Assembly (NCBI RefSeq): GCF_004349145.1 | Contig: NZ_SMFO01000003.1 | Span: 62,001 to 126,000 of the forward strand | Direction of reading: 5' to 3' | DNA from: Flavobacterium hiemivividum | GTDB taxonomy: Bacteria > Bacteroidota > Bacteroidia > Flavobacteriales > Flavobacteriaceae | DNA: 64,000 bases | Shown: positions 17,035 to 25,993 of the stretch, piece by piece | Layout of the letters: each line of letters begins with the position of its first letter | How positions within the stretch are numbered: the stretch's first letter is position 1 | Translations under genes and position numbers: made by a program | The notes under the pieces: generated by a model | Database searches by the model: none | Seen by the model: the letters and a program-made list of their open reading frames with translations, nothing else | Told to the model about the DNA's origin: nothing

Positions 17035-18924
17035 ATGAAAAAGAAAGTTGAAATTCTTGCGCCTGCAAAAAATTTGGTTCAAGGAATTGCTGCTATAAAT
17101 GCTGGTGCAGATGCTGTGTATATTGGCGCGCCATTGTTTGGAGCACGAACGAATGCAACGAATTCTGTGGAAGATATTGCCGAATTGGTGAAATATGCCC
17201 ATTTGTTTAAGGCTCAGGTTTTTGTCGTTATCAATACTATTTTGTACGATAAAGAACTGGAAGCATGTAGAAAATTGATTCACGAATTATATGATATAAA
17301 ACTGGATGCGCTTATCGTGCAAGACATGGCAATTATGGAAATGGATTTGCCGCCGATAGTGATTCATGCCAGTACGCAAGCGAATAATCGCGATCCTAAG
17401 CATGTGAAATTCTTGAAAGATGCCGGAATGCAACGTGTGGTTTTGGCGAGAGAATTGAATTTAGACCAAATTAGAGATATTGCCGCAGAGACAGATGTTG
17501 AACTGGAATTTTTCGTTTCGGGAGCATTGTGCGTTTCTTTTAGCGGGAATTGCTATATGAGTATTGCTGGTGGTGAGCGAAGTGCTAACCGCGGTTCTTG
17601 TGCACAAAACTGCCGTCTTCCGTACAATTTGACCGATGGAAACGGAACTACCTTGCTTACGGAGAGTCATTTGCTTTCGATAAAAGATTTAGACCTGAGC
17701 GACCAACTGCCTAATTTGATTGAAGCTGGAATTTGTTCGTTTAAAATCGAAGGCCGATTGAAAGATATCGTTTATGTAAAAAATAACACCTCGTTTTTAA
17801 GAAAGAAATTAGATTCTTTTCTTGAAAATAATGATTCGTTCCAAAAAGCGTCTTCGGGAAGAACGTTCTATAATTTTGTGCCAGAAATGGACAGAAGTTT
17901 TAATAGAGGGTACACTGATTATTTCGTGAACAAGCGTACAGAGAAAATAGGAAATTGGGACAGTCCGAAATCACAAGGGCAGTTGATAGGTGCAATTACC
18001 GAAATAAAAGCCAATGGTTATGTGATTGAGAATCACGAGCTATTGAACAATGGTGATGGCCTGTATTTTATTAATGAAGATGGTGTGGCTGATGGAGTAC
18101 AAATCAATATTATTGTGAATGATATTGTGGTGCCTAATACCTTTAAAAACATTGCAGTAGGAACGGTTATTTATCGAAATTCAGATGCTGAGTTCAACCG
18201 TATTGTAGAAAAAGAAAATAGTGCTGTTAGAAAAATAGGGGTAACGCTACATTTTACTGAAACTTCAACTGGTTTTCAATTGCGTGCGATTGATGAAGAC
18301 GGACATGAGAGTGTTGCTACTTTGGAAACCGAAAAAGAAGCTGCCAAAAGCGAAGAATCTGTGATTCCGAATATTAAAAGAAACCTTTCTAAAACAGGAA
18401 ATACCCCGTTTATAGTGGATGACATTGAAGTGGAATTTGCTAGTAATTGGTTTTTACCTATTTCTAAAGTTAATGAGGTAAGAAGAACTGTATTAGAGCA
18501 GTTAATCGACATTAGAATCAATGAATACCATAGAGAAGAGTTTCAGATTACAAAAACCGATCATCCTTATCCAACGGAGAAATTAGATTTTACTTTTAAT
18601 GTCTCGAATAAGTTGGCTAGAGCGTTTTATGAACGACACGGTGTAACTGAGATTGAAAAAGCATTTGAATTGCAGTGGGATCCCGGAAAAGCACGTGTAA
18701 TGACCACTAAATATTGTGTGAAATACGAACTAGGGAAATGCGCCCGTTTTCAAAGAGCCACAATGGGTGAAAAAGTAGTAGAGCCGTTGACTTTAAAACA
18801 TGGAGAAAACGAATACAAATTGAAATTCAACTGTAAACCGTGTGAAATGGAAATTTGGGAAAAAGATGCCGAGTTAGAGTTTATAGACGAAGACGAGCAA
18901 CTGGATTATGTAAAGAAAAGATAA
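17035..18924 (+). CDS. rlhA: 23S rRNA 5-hydroxycytidine C2501 synthase, U32 peptidase family
   Basis: 629 residues, close to the 653 of Escherichia coli RlhA, with matching segments along the chain: ILAPAKNLVQG, GADAVYIGAPLFGAR, DALIVQDM, HASTQANNRD, VLARELNLDQI, GALCVSFSGNCY, RSANRGSC, SFKIEGRLKD and the C-terminal TKYCVKYELGKC and NCKPCEMEI cysteine motifs. RlhA hydroxylates C2501 of 23S rRNA, probably with an Fe-S cluster held by the cysteines and prephenate-linked chemistry. A terminator hairpin follows 25 bases later. The peptidase label of the family is historical. Confidence 0.88.
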   Translation: MKKKVEILAPAKNLVQGIAAINAGADAVYIGAPLFGARTNATNSVEDIAELVKYAHLFKAQVFVVINTILYDKELEACRKLIHELYDIKLDALIVQDMAIMEMDLPPIVIHASTQANNRDPKHVKFLKDAGMQRVVLARELNLDQIRDIAAETDVELEFFVSGALCVSFSGNCYMSIAGGERSANRGSCAQNCRLPYNLTDGNGTTLLTESHLLSIKDLDLSDQLPNLIEAGICSFKIEGRLKDIVYVKNNTSFLRKKLDSFLENNDSFQKASSGRTFYNFVPEMDRSFNRGYTDYFVNKRTEKIGNWDSPKSQGQLIGAITEIKANGYVIENHELLNNGDGLYFINEDGVADGVQINIIVNDIVVPNTFKNIAVGTVIYRNSDAEFNRIVEKENSAVRKIGVTLHFTETSTGFQLRAIDEDGHESVATLETEKEAAKSEESVIPNIKRNLSKTGNTPFIVDDIEVEFASNWFLPISKVNEVRRTVLEQLIDIRINEYHREEFQITKTDHPYPTEKLDFTFNVSNKLARAFYERHGVTEIEKAFELQWDPGKARVMTTKYCVKYELGKCARFQRATMGEKVVEPLTLKHGENEYKLKFNCKPCEMEIWEKDAELEFIDEDEQLDYVKKR

Positions 18925-18949
18925 GTTCAAAAGCATTAAATATAAAGAA

Positions 18950-18980
18950 AGCTGCAGCAGAGATGTTGTAGCTTTTTTGG
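18950..18980 (+). terminator. Rho-independent terminator of rlhA
   Basis: AAGCTGCAGCA pairs with TGTTGTAGCTT (G-T pairs), followed by a T-run. Confidence 0.75.
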
Positions 18981-19140
18981 TTTTTGGTAGCCGCTAATTT
19001 GCTGATTAGTTATTCTTTTACCCCACAAAACATACAAATTACAATGTTTTTTTTAATCTGTGCTAATCTGTGAAATTTGTGTTTGATTTTTTTACAGCAA
19101 GACAAGTAAAAAAAAAATTGCGGCTATTCCTTTCTCTTAC

Positions 19141-19473
19141 TTAGATTTCTAGAATGGTAATCTCCGCATTGTTCAAATCTTTTGTGATGTACAATTGACA
19201 GGAAAGACGTGTAGATTCTTCTGTGTAGCCTAATTTTGATAAGGTGACAGGTTCGTTTCGCTCCTTTATCAATGAAGCGCCAGAGATTCCTTTTGTGGCA
19301 ACAAGGCAGGTGGCGCATCGGCCCACGCCGCCACATTCGCCAAAAGAATCCAATTGAAGTTCATCCTTTAACAAAAACATCAAATTAGCATAGTCGCCTT
19401 GATGTGTACTAATGTGATGTTCGCAGCCGTTTTCTATGACAGTGAATCTAATGGGAGTTTGCTTCTCATTCAA
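19141..19473 (-). CDS. 2Fe-2S ferredoxin (adrenodoxin-like)
   Basis: 110 residues. The cluster ligands are in GECGGVGRCATC (Cys-X5-Cys-X2-Cys) near residues 46-55 and a later Cys in RLSCQLYI near 91, the standard plant/adrenodoxin-type 2Fe-2S pattern. It is a small soluble electron carrier. It lies downstream of a bacilliredoxin gene on the same strand but with a terminator between, so it is likely a separate unit. The partner enzyme is not visible. Confidence 0.88.
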   Translation of the reverse strand: MNEKQTPIRFTVIENGCEHHISTHQGDYANLMFLLKDELQLDSFGECGGVGRCATCLVATKGISGASLIKERNEPVTLSKLGYTEESTRLSCQLYITKDLNNAEITILEI

Positions 19474-19496
19474 AATAAAAGGACTTTAAATAAAAA

Positions 19497-19523
19497 ACGT
19501 TCCGAGTGATCGGAACGTTTTCG
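19497..19523 (-). terminator. Rho-independent terminator of the bacilliredoxin gene
   Basis: A perfect stem ACGTTCCGA/TCGGAACGT with loop GTGA and flanking A/T-runs, 15 bases after the bacilliredoxin stop codon. Confidence 0.85.
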
Positions 19524-19537
19524 TGTTGTTTATTGTA

Positions 19538-19948
19538 TTAACAATACTCGTTGTATGCGTCTTGTAAGTTCTCAGCGATCAATTCAGCTGGGCGACCTTC
19601 AATGTGATGACGCTCTAACATATGAACTAATTCTCCGTTTTTGAACAAAGCCATAGCTGGCGATGATGGAGGAAAAGGGAACATGTGTTGTCTTGCAGCA
19701 TCAACCGCATCTTTATCAACTCCTGCAAAAACAGTAATTAAATGATCTGGTTTTTTTGCTCCTTCTAAACTCATTTTAGCTCCTGGACGCGCATTTCTAG
19801 CAGCACAACCACAAACAGAGTTTACTACAACTAGCGTAGTTCCTTCTAATTTCATTGCGTTTTCAACTGCTTCTGCACTATGTAAATCTTGAAAACCTGC
19901 CGCTGTTAATTCAGCTTGCATTGGGTTTACCATTTCTTGTGGATACAT
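19538..19948 (-). CDS. Bacilliredoxin, BrxA/BrxB (YphP/YqiW) family
   Basis: 136 residues. The active site is the unusual CGC motif at C46-G-C48 in SVCGCAARNARPG, followed by a conserved PPSSPAMALF segment with the cis-Pro loop. Bacilliredoxins remove bacillithiol from oxidised protein thiols, so this fits a bacillithiol-using member of Bacteroidota. It is a single-gene unit by spacing and terminator. Confidence 0.9.
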   Translation of the reverse strand: MYPQEMVNPMQAELTAAGFQDLHSAEAVENAMKLEGTTLVVVNSVCGCAARNARPGAKMSLEGAKKPDHLITVFAGVDKDAVDAARQHMFPFPPSSPAMALFKNGELVHMLERHHIEGRPAELIAENLQDAYNEYC

Positions 19949-20071
19949 ATCGTTATATTTTAAATATTAATTTTGATTGTGCAAAGTTACGAAGTTTATA
20001 ATGAACTCCCTTGTTTGCATAATAAAGTTTTGTTATACTTTAATTGTCGTTTTCGAAGCCGTTTTTTTATT

Positions 20072-21238
20072 TTAAATATAACGGTAACTTCTCGCTAAAG
20101 CCTTAATAAAAAGTAGCTTGGGACATTTTAATATTACTTGGAGGTCTTCAAAATAAGTAGTTTCTTCATCTAAAAACTTAAAAATTACCGATGGATTTCC
20201 TTTTTTGAACATAGCCGAAAAGATGCTTGCGCCCAGTTCGTTATTTCGATCTAAAATATCCAATAAAAGCAAATCATAAAACCAAAACTTACTCTTTTTG
20301 TGAAATTGTCGCAAATCTTTTTCTTCTTGTAGGAAGGCAACTAATTGTGTTGAGCGCTTGTCTGCCTTTTTGAAGGTGTAGCCAGTGCTTGCTTTTGTCC
20401 ATCCGCCTGCTGTTCCTATATTGAGAACGCGTTTAGTCGTTTTTTTCCAAAAAGGATAACAGGTCATGGGAATACTGCCTTGTTCTTTTTCGATTATTTC
20501 GAAATCTGTGATTCCGAGTTTTCGAATGTAATTCTCAATCTCCTGCTCGTATTCTGCTTTTGGCAAAAGAAGGTGCGAAAATAAAGTATATTCTAATAAT
20601 GCTTCATTAGTTGAGGTAGGCAGTACATACATAAATCGTGTATTACCTTTTTGCTCCACCGAGAAATCCATAAAAGTAGCCTGTTCAGAATTGAAAACGG
20701 GTTCTTTACTTTGTATAAACCAACCGATAAAATGCTGTTGCAATACGGGATATTTACTTTGATTTTCAACTTCGGCTTTATTGTAAATACTATTAAAAAC
20801 GGTGTCACAGGTATAGCTGTCTGTTTCTGTGGCTACAAAAACATGTTCTTTTAATTCATTGATATCAGTCACTTTTTGATTTACATAACTGATATTTTTT
20901 TCGTTCAAAATAAACTCAAAAACTTGATTGTAGAAATCCAAGCCTTGAATCATGTTGTATTGATACGGCTGCAAGTCTAAATCGCGCTTAAAATCAGCAT
21001 TAGCAAAAAGTGCAGAATCCCATCTTTTTGAAACGGATTGTTCCCAATTTCCTACTTGTTTTTGCCAGAAACACCAGGTGCGATCATTTGTTTTTTTTGG
21101 ATTTTCTTCGCCTTTTGTATTGGGTTCGTCCAATAACAAAATGGAGCTTTCCTTAAATTTTCCAGACCGTGCCATTTTATACACTGTCATTAAAGCCGCT
21201 AAACCGCTGCCTGTAAAAATATAATCGTAGTGTTTCAT
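20072..21238 (-). CDS. crtY: Lycopene cyclase (CrtY type)
   Basis: 388 residues from MKHYDYIF; an upstream Met in the same frame would force a 23-base overlap with the thioredoxin gene. The N-terminal DYIFTGSGLAAL is the dinucleotide-binding motif, with NDRTWCFW and the later NIGTAGGWTKASTGYTF motif typical of lycopene cyclases. The enzyme closes the ends of lycopene to beta-ionone rings, giving beta-carotene toward zeaxanthin, a usual yellow pigment of flavobacteria. No other carotenoid genes are adjacent. The stop codon of the upstream thioredoxin gene is 1 base away, so they are read together. Confidence 0.88.
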   Translation of the reverse strand: MKHYDYIFTGSGLAALMTVYKMARSGKFKESSILLLDEPNTKGEENPKKTNDRTWCFWQKQVGNWEQSVSKRWDSALFANADFKRDLDLQPYQYNMIQGLDFYNQVFEFILNEKNISYVNQKVTDINELKEHVFVATETDSYTCDTVFNSIYNKAEVENQSKYPVLQQHFIGWFIQSKEPVFNSEQATFMDFSVEQKGNTRFMYVLPTSTNEALLEYTLFSHLLLPKAEYEQEIENYIRKLGITDFEIIEKEQGSIPMTCYPFWKKTTKRVLNIGTAGGWTKASTGYTFKKADKRSTQLVAFLQEEKDLRQFHKKSKFWFYDLLLLDILDRNNELGASIFSAMFKKGNPSVIFKFLDEETTYFEDLQVILKCPKLLFIKALARSYRYI

Positions 21239-21239
21239 T

Positions 21240-21737
21240 TTATTTTGAAGAATTATCCTCAAAAATAGGGAATTCTTTTATTTTCTCAAGGATAGAAATT
21301 AGGTCTTTCGTTTTTATGTAGGAATGTTTTTGGAAAAGAATCGAATAGTCAACGTCTAGAACGCTGATGGTAGGATAAGCTATTTGATCGTCTATGGTCG
21401 CTAAAGCAGTTGCTAATTCGTGAACTCCGGTTTTTTGTCCCGTTGGTTTAAATTTGAAAGTATACTTGTTGAAAGTAATGTTGCTTTTATTTTCGGCATC
21501 TAATTCAACGAAATAAAAATTGTTATTGAGCAGATTAATAATTACCCGGTTTTTAAAAGTAGTGTTCTCCATCATCTTGCAGTATTTACACCAGGAAGTA
21601 TAAATAAAGACGACAATAGGTTTTGGATTTTCTACTGACAATTTTTCCACTTCTTCGAAGGAATAGGTTTTTAACTGAGCAAAACCTGATTGAATCGCCA
21701 GCATAAAAAAGAAGAATATTAGGAATGATTTTTTCAT
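21240..21737 (-). CDS. Secreted thioredoxin-family protein
   Basis: 165 residues. A signal peptide (MKKSFLIFFFFMLAIQSGFAQ) is followed by a thioredoxin-like domain with the redox pair in SWCKYCKMM (about C50 and C53). It should act in the periplasm on protein disulfides or as a thioredoxin_7/DUF255-type reductant. It is directly upstream of lycopene cyclase on the same strand with 1 base between. No biochemical link between the two is known to me. Confidence 0.82.
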   Translation of the reverse strand: MKKSFLIFFFFMLAIQSGFAQLKTYSFEEVEKLSVENPKPIVVFIYTSWCKYCKMMENTTFKNRVIINLLNNNFYFVELDAENKSNITFNKYTFKFKPTGQKTGVHELATALATIDDQIAYPTISVLDVDYSILFQKHSYIKTKDLISILEKIKEFPIFEDNSSK

Positions 21738-21950
21738 TATTAGTTTTCTGTTTTATTGCATAGGGTAATAGAATTTATATTGTTTTTAAAAAGAGTTAAA
21801 TAGAAGTTTTACTTTCCACGAAACTAAATACTATGTTATACTTTTGTAAAAATGGAATGCCTTTCTCCACAATAAATTAATCTATTTTTCTATGTGGTTA
21901 AAAAATCACAAAAGAATTTCATCCCTTTTTAATACTTATATGTTTCAAGC

Positions 21951-24203
21951 TTATTTCAACGTATAGCGCAACCCAAAAAAGCTACGAATTCCTTGATTAG
22001 GACCATAAACATAACCTGGGTCAAATGTTAAACCATAAGGATTGTCTTGTGTAACCTGTGCATTTCCGTGGTTATCATACTGTACGTTTTTGTCAAAAGG
22101 ATCGTTAGCTCTTGCTATAATAAATGGATTTCCTTTGTTTGGTGTCCAATTCAGTAAATTTTTCACTCCAGCATACAATTCTAAGTTTTTGAACTTATTG
22201 AAAGTAAATTGAATGTTCTGAATACTCCAAGTAGGGGAATACTCGCTTCTAGGATCTAGTTCACCAAGTAAAGGCAAGCGCATTGGTCCATAAATATTTC
22301 CGGTATAGTCAATGTCTAAAAACATCGTATTCAAACGGTAAGATATGGCCCAAGTTCCAGTGAATTTTTCGGTAAGCATTTGTCTTGTTTTTATATCGTC
22401 TTCTGTTTTGGTGACATCCATAAATGTAACGCCGAAAATCATTTTAAGACCGTTAGTGAAAACCAAATCAAGATTAGTACTAATCCCTTTTGTAACAGCA
22501 TAACCATCAAGATTTTTGTAAATAATCTGATTTGGATCACTATCGTAATCGGGAATAATAGAATTTGTAAAATGGGTGTACCAAGCTGTAGTTTCCAGTC
22601 CTATGAAGGTGCCATTATTAGAATATATCTTCTTTAAATAATTCAAATTAGCGTTGTAAGAGCGCTCCGGCTTTAACTCTTCTAACACGATAACATCGCG
22701 AGAACCAGTTAATGCCGCATGTTCTTCAGTAAAGAGATTTACAATTCTAAAACCAGTTCCGGTATTAAATCGAACGACATTGTTTTCGTTAATTTTCCAT
22801 TTGTAGGCTAGGCGGGGAGTGAAAATAGAGCCATGGTTGTTGTTGTAATCGTAACGCGCTCCCAAAAGAACGGTGTGTTTTTCAGCTAAATTGATTTCGT
22901 CTTGAACAAATAAACTCGGAATCCAGTTTACATCTTCTTCGACTGTTGCCGTGGTGTTATCATCATAATATTGGTAACGTAAGGCTGTTCCAAAAAGGAA
23001 ATCGTGTTTGTTTATCTTTTTGTCCCAGGTCAATTGTCCAAAACCAATGCGTTGCTTGGCGAGATATGGCATGTTACCATAAACGGAGTTTTGGTCGTGA
23101 TCAGTGTACGAAAATGAAAGTAGCATTTTCTCGGCAATTGGAAGTTCATAAGCGCCTAATAATTCCCAGCGTTTGGTGTAAATACTTTCGCCATATACTT
23201 CAGTACCGCCGCGGTATTTTTTCTCCCATTGTAATTCGCCTCCCCATCGGTCTTCATAAAAATAGCGTCCTGCAAGAGAGAGTAATTTATTACTCTTTCT
23301 GTTGAAATTCCATTTTTGGAAGACTGAAATTCGGTCTTGCAATGTCAAATCAGTGAAGTTATCGTTGTTGTTGTCAATTGGGTTGCTGTAATTAAAATAA
23401 TTAATTCCGGTTAAAACAGATGCCGCTTTACTCACATTAGCTTTAAAACCAATATCGACATTCACTTCGCCCCAGTCTGTTGCAAAAGTATCAGCGGAAA
23501 ATGTGGCCGCGGTTTTAGGATTTTTAGTAATAATATTAATCAATCCACCCACGGCTTCACTTCCGTATAATGAGGAAGCAGGACCTTTAACAATTTCGAT
23601 GCGTTCTAACAAAGAATTTGGAATTCCTGACAAACCATACACTGTCGAAAGTCCGCTAACAATGGGCATTCCGTCAATTAAAACTAAAGTATAAGGTCCT
23701 TCAAGTCCATTGATATGAATGTCGCCTGTGTTGCAGACATTACAATTCAATTGCGGTCTAACACCATTTACATTTTGTAAGGCTTCAAAAATATTTGCGG
23801 TTGGATTTTTCTGGAAAAATACTGGTTTATAAACTTCTACAGGAACGGGACTTTCTAAACGACTGACTGGTTTTAAAGTTCCGGTAATAACGACCTCGTC
23901 AAGAGTATTATTTTCTCTAAGGTTAAAATTCAAAATTACGTCAGTAGAATCTGTAATTAGAATGAATTGACTTTGTGATTTAAAACCAGTATAGGAAGCG
24001 ATGGTTTCATATTTTCCAAGTGGGATAGTATTAAATTGGTACGAACCGTCAACTTTACTGCTGGTCGAATATTTAATGTTTTTCAGTACAATATTGGCTA
24101 ATGGTAAAGGCATTCCATCCGCAGTTACGGTACCTTTTACGGTAGCTTGAGCAAACGAATTACTAGTTATCAGAAAACAGAAAAGCAAAATTAGATTTTT
24201 CAC
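21951..24203 (-). CDS. TonB-dependent receptor with CarboxypepD_reg-like N-terminus
   Basis: 750 residues. Signal peptide (to FAQA), a carboxypeptidase regulatory-like domain (20-100), a TonB box-like stretch (LDEVVITGT), a plug domain (about 115-225) and a 22-strand-type barrel ending in FFGLRYTLK with terminal aromatic pattern. The plug carries C154 and C157 in CNVCNTGD followed by HINGLEGPY, a motif I recall in HmuR-like heme receptors. It imports a metal complex or similar ligand across the outer membrane. It is divergent from the DtxR/MntR-type regulator gene and shares an operator-like palindrome with it, pointing to metal-controlled uptake. Confidence 0.88.
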   Translation of the reverse strand: MKNLILLFCFLITSNSFAQATVKGTVTADGMPLPLANIVLKNIKYSTSSKVDGSYQFNTIPLGKYETIASYTGFKSQSQFILITDSTDVILNFNLRENNTLDEVVITGTLKPVSRLESPVPVEVYKPVFFQKNPTANIFEALQNVNGVRPQLNCNVCNTGDIHINGLEGPYTLVLIDGMPIVSGLSTVYGLSGIPNSLLERIEIVKGPASSLYGSEAVGGLINIITKNPKTAATFSADTFATDWGEVNVDIGFKANVSKAASVLTGINYFNYSNPIDNNNDNFTDLTLQDRISVFQKWNFNRKSNKLLSLAGRYFYEDRWGGELQWEKKYRGGTEVYGESIYTKRWELLGAYELPIAEKMLLSFSYTDHDQNSVYGNMPYLAKQRIGFGQLTWDKKINKHDFLFGTALRYQYYDDNTTATVEEDVNWIPSLFVQDEINLAEKHTVLLGARYDYNNNHGSIFTPRLAYKWKINENNVVRFNTGTGFRIVNLFTEEHAALTGSRDVIVLEELKPERSYNANLNYLKKIYSNNGTFIGLETTAWYTHFTNSIIPDYDSDPNQIIYKNLDGYAVTKGISTNLDLVFTNGLKMIFGVTFMDVTKTEDDIKTRQMLTEKFTGTWAISYRLNTMFLDIDYTGNIYGPMRLPLLGELDPRSEYSPTWSIQNIQFTFNKFKNLELYAGVKNLLNWTPNKGNPFIIARANDPFDKNVQYDNHGNAQVTQDNPYGLTFDPGYVYGPNQGIRSFFGLRYTLK

Positions 24204-24240
24204 AACTATATTTTAGATATGGTTTAATTAAATATTTAGA

Positions 24241-24289
24241 CAAAGCTAAAAATTATATTTGATATAACAAAAAAACATAACTACATTTG
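24241..24289. promoter_or_regulatory. Overlapping divergent promoters with a shared palindrome (likely DtxR/MntR operator)
   Basis: Leftward promoter for the TonB receptor: -7 TAGCTTTG (complement of 24241-24248), -33 complement of 24268-24272, spacer 19. Rightward promoter for the regulator: -33 TTTG at 24258-24261 and -7 TACATTTG at 24282-24289, spacer 20. The 15-base inverted repeat TTATATTTGATATAA (24253-24267) fills the leftward spacer and covers the rightward -33. One bound dimer would block both. Confidence 0.7.
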
Positions 24290-24350
24290 CCTTAAATTGT
24301 TAGAGCGCTGAATAGTGCTTTTGAATTAGAATAGGCAAAAAAAATATAAA

Positions 24351-24998
24351 ATGACATTTTCAGAAGAAAATTATCTAAAAGCAATTTACCATCTTACAGT
24401 GGTTTCAAATTCCGAAGTGAGTACTAATGCTATTGCCGAAATGATGGAGACCAAAGCGTCCTCAGTAACGGACATGCTCAAGAAATTAGCCGAAAAAGAT
24501 TTAGTGAATTATAAAAAATACCGAGGCGTTTCTCTAACAGAACCAGGCAAGTTAGCCGCCAAAATGATTGTTAGAAAACACCGCCTTTGGGAAGTTTTCT
24601 TAGTAGAAAAGTTAGATTTTTCTTGGGATGAGGTGCATGATATTGCAGAGCAATTAGAACACATAAAATCAGAAAAGCTGATTAACAAATTGGATGACTT
24701 TTTAGGAAACCCTACAGAAGACCCACATGGCGATCCAATCCCAAATGCGGAAGGACAAATTGTAAAAATTGAAAAGCATCTGCTTTCAGAACTAGAGGTG
24801 AATCAAATAGGAATCTGTGTGGGAGTGAAAGATACTTCGTCAGAGTTCTTGAAGTACTTAGATAAGCAAGGAATTGCTTTAGGTTCTAAAATAGAGGTGG
24901 TGGGCAAAGAAAGTTTTGATTTGTCCGTAAGAATAAAAGTCGATGACAAGGGATTGTCGATTTCAAATAAAATAGCCAGTAATTTATATATTAAGTAA
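24351..24998 (+). CDS. DtxR/MntR family metal-dependent transcriptional regulator
   Basis: 215 residues: N-terminal winged HTH (about 1-65, NYLKAIYHLT, SVTDMLKKLAEKDLVNYKKYRGVSL split by motif), a dimerisation and metal-binding helix region (HRLWEVFL, HDIAEQLEHIKSE) and a C-terminal SH3-like FeoA domain (about 150-215). Such proteins bind Mn or Fe and repress uptake genes. The ZIP transporter gene begins 2 bases downstream and the TonB receptor is divergent, so it most likely controls both. Metal choice (Mn or Fe) cannot be decided by eye. Confidence 0.9.
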   Translation: MTFSEENYLKAIYHLTVVSNSEVSTNAIAEMMETKASSVTDMLKKLAEKDLVNYKKYRGVSLTEPGKLAAKMIVRKHRLWEVFLVEKLDFSWDEVHDIAEQLEHIKSEKLINKLDDFLGNPTEDPHGDPIPNAEGQIVKIEKHLLSELEVNQIGICVGVKDTSSEFLKYLDKQGIALGSKIEVVGKESFDLSVRIKVDDKGLSISNKIASNLYIK

Positions 24999-25000
24999 TT

Positions 25001-25819
25001 ATGTTTCAATCTATAATTGATTATTTCACAAGTATTGATCCCATTTTAGCAGCTTTATATGCGAGTTTGTTTACCTGGTTTCTAACGGCTTTAGGAGCGT
25101 CTTTCGTTTTTTTGTTTAAAACTATGAACCGAGTAGTTCTTGACGGAATGCTTGGATTTACTGGAGGTGTAATGGTTGCAGCCAGTTTTTGGAGTTTATT
25201 GGCTCCAGCCATAGAAATGACAGGCGGTGAAGGTTTTGCCAAAGTAATGCCGGCAGCCTTTGGATTTTTCCTTGGTGCCTTGTTTATCTTTGGGATCGAT
25301 AAAGTACTACCGCATATTCATATTAATTTTAAAATTAGCGAAGGAATTAAATCACCATGGCAACGAACGACCTTGTTAGTTTCTGCAATTACACTGCATA
25401 ATATTCCGGAAGGATTGGCAGTGGGAGTTCTTTTTGGTGGTGTGGCTGCTGGAATTCCAGAAGCTTCGATTGCTGGAGCGGTAACATTGGCAATTGGTAT
25501 CGGAATTCAGAATTTCCCCGAAGGAATTGCCGTAGCAATGCCATTGCGACGTATGGGAATGAGTAGATGGAAAAGTTTTATGTATGGACAATCTTCGGCA
25601 GTAGTGGAGCCTATAGCAGCTGTTTTAGGAGCTTTTGCAGTTACATTTTTTACTCCAATTTTACCATATGCGTTGGCTTTTGCAGCCGGTGCAATGATTT
25701 TTGTAGTGGTAGAAGAGGTCATTCCAGAAACGCAACAGGATAAAAATACAGATATTGCTACGATGGGATTTGTAGGTGGATTTATTATTATGATGGTGCT
25801 AGATGTGGCACTAGGGTAA
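25001..25819 (+). CDS. ZIP family metal transporter (ZupT-like)
   Basis: 272 residues with eight predicted membrane helices. The binuclear metal-site motifs are HNIPEGLAVGV (about 132-142) and NFPEGIAVAMPL (about 171-182), with the later GQSSAVVEPIAAVLGA helix. It moves Zn, Mn or Fe into the cytoplasm. It begins 2 bases after the DtxR/MntR-type regulator gene, so they are one transcript and the cargo is probably the metal that the regulator senses. Confidence 0.9.
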   Translation: MFQSIIDYFTSIDPILAALYASLFTWFLTALGASFVFLFKTMNRVVLDGMLGFTGGVMVAASFWSLLAPAIEMTGGEGFAKVMPAAFGFFLGALFIFGIDKVLPHIHINFKISEGIKSPWQRTTLLVSAITLHNIPEGLAVGVLFGGVAAGIPEASIAGAVTLAIGIGIQNFPEGIAVAMPLRRMGMSRWKSFMYGQSSAVVEPIAAVLGAFAVTFFTPILPYALAFAAGAMIFVVVEEVIPETQQDKNTDIATMGFVGGFIIMMVLDVALG

Positions 25820-25861
25820 TAATTTCCGTCTTTTACTAAAGTAAATCAATAAATAATAATA

Positions 25862-25987
25862 TTAGTGGCAACCGCAGTCGTCGCCACCGCAACTCTTATC
25901 TTTTTTTTTCTTTTTAAAAAAGAATTTTTTAATTAAAAATACAACTGCAACTCCTAGGGCTGCGAAAGCTACTATTTCTTGTAACAT
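25862..25987 (-). CDS. FeoB-associated Cys-rich membrane protein (41 aa)
   Basis: A 41-residue frame directly downstream of feoB. It has a single membrane helix (LQEIVAFAALGVAVVFLI, residues 2-19), a Lys/Phe-rich stretch and a Cys-rich end SCGGDDCGCH (C33, C38, C40). This layout matches the small FeoB-associated Cys-rich protein family that takes the FeoC position in many Bacteroidota and Firmicutes. It probably assists FeoB in iron delivery. It starts 6 bases after the feoB stop codon. Confidence 0.9.
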   Translation of the reverse strand: MLQEIVAFAALGVAVVFLIKKFFFKKKKKDKSCGGDDCGCH

Positions 25988-25993
25988 ATCGCT

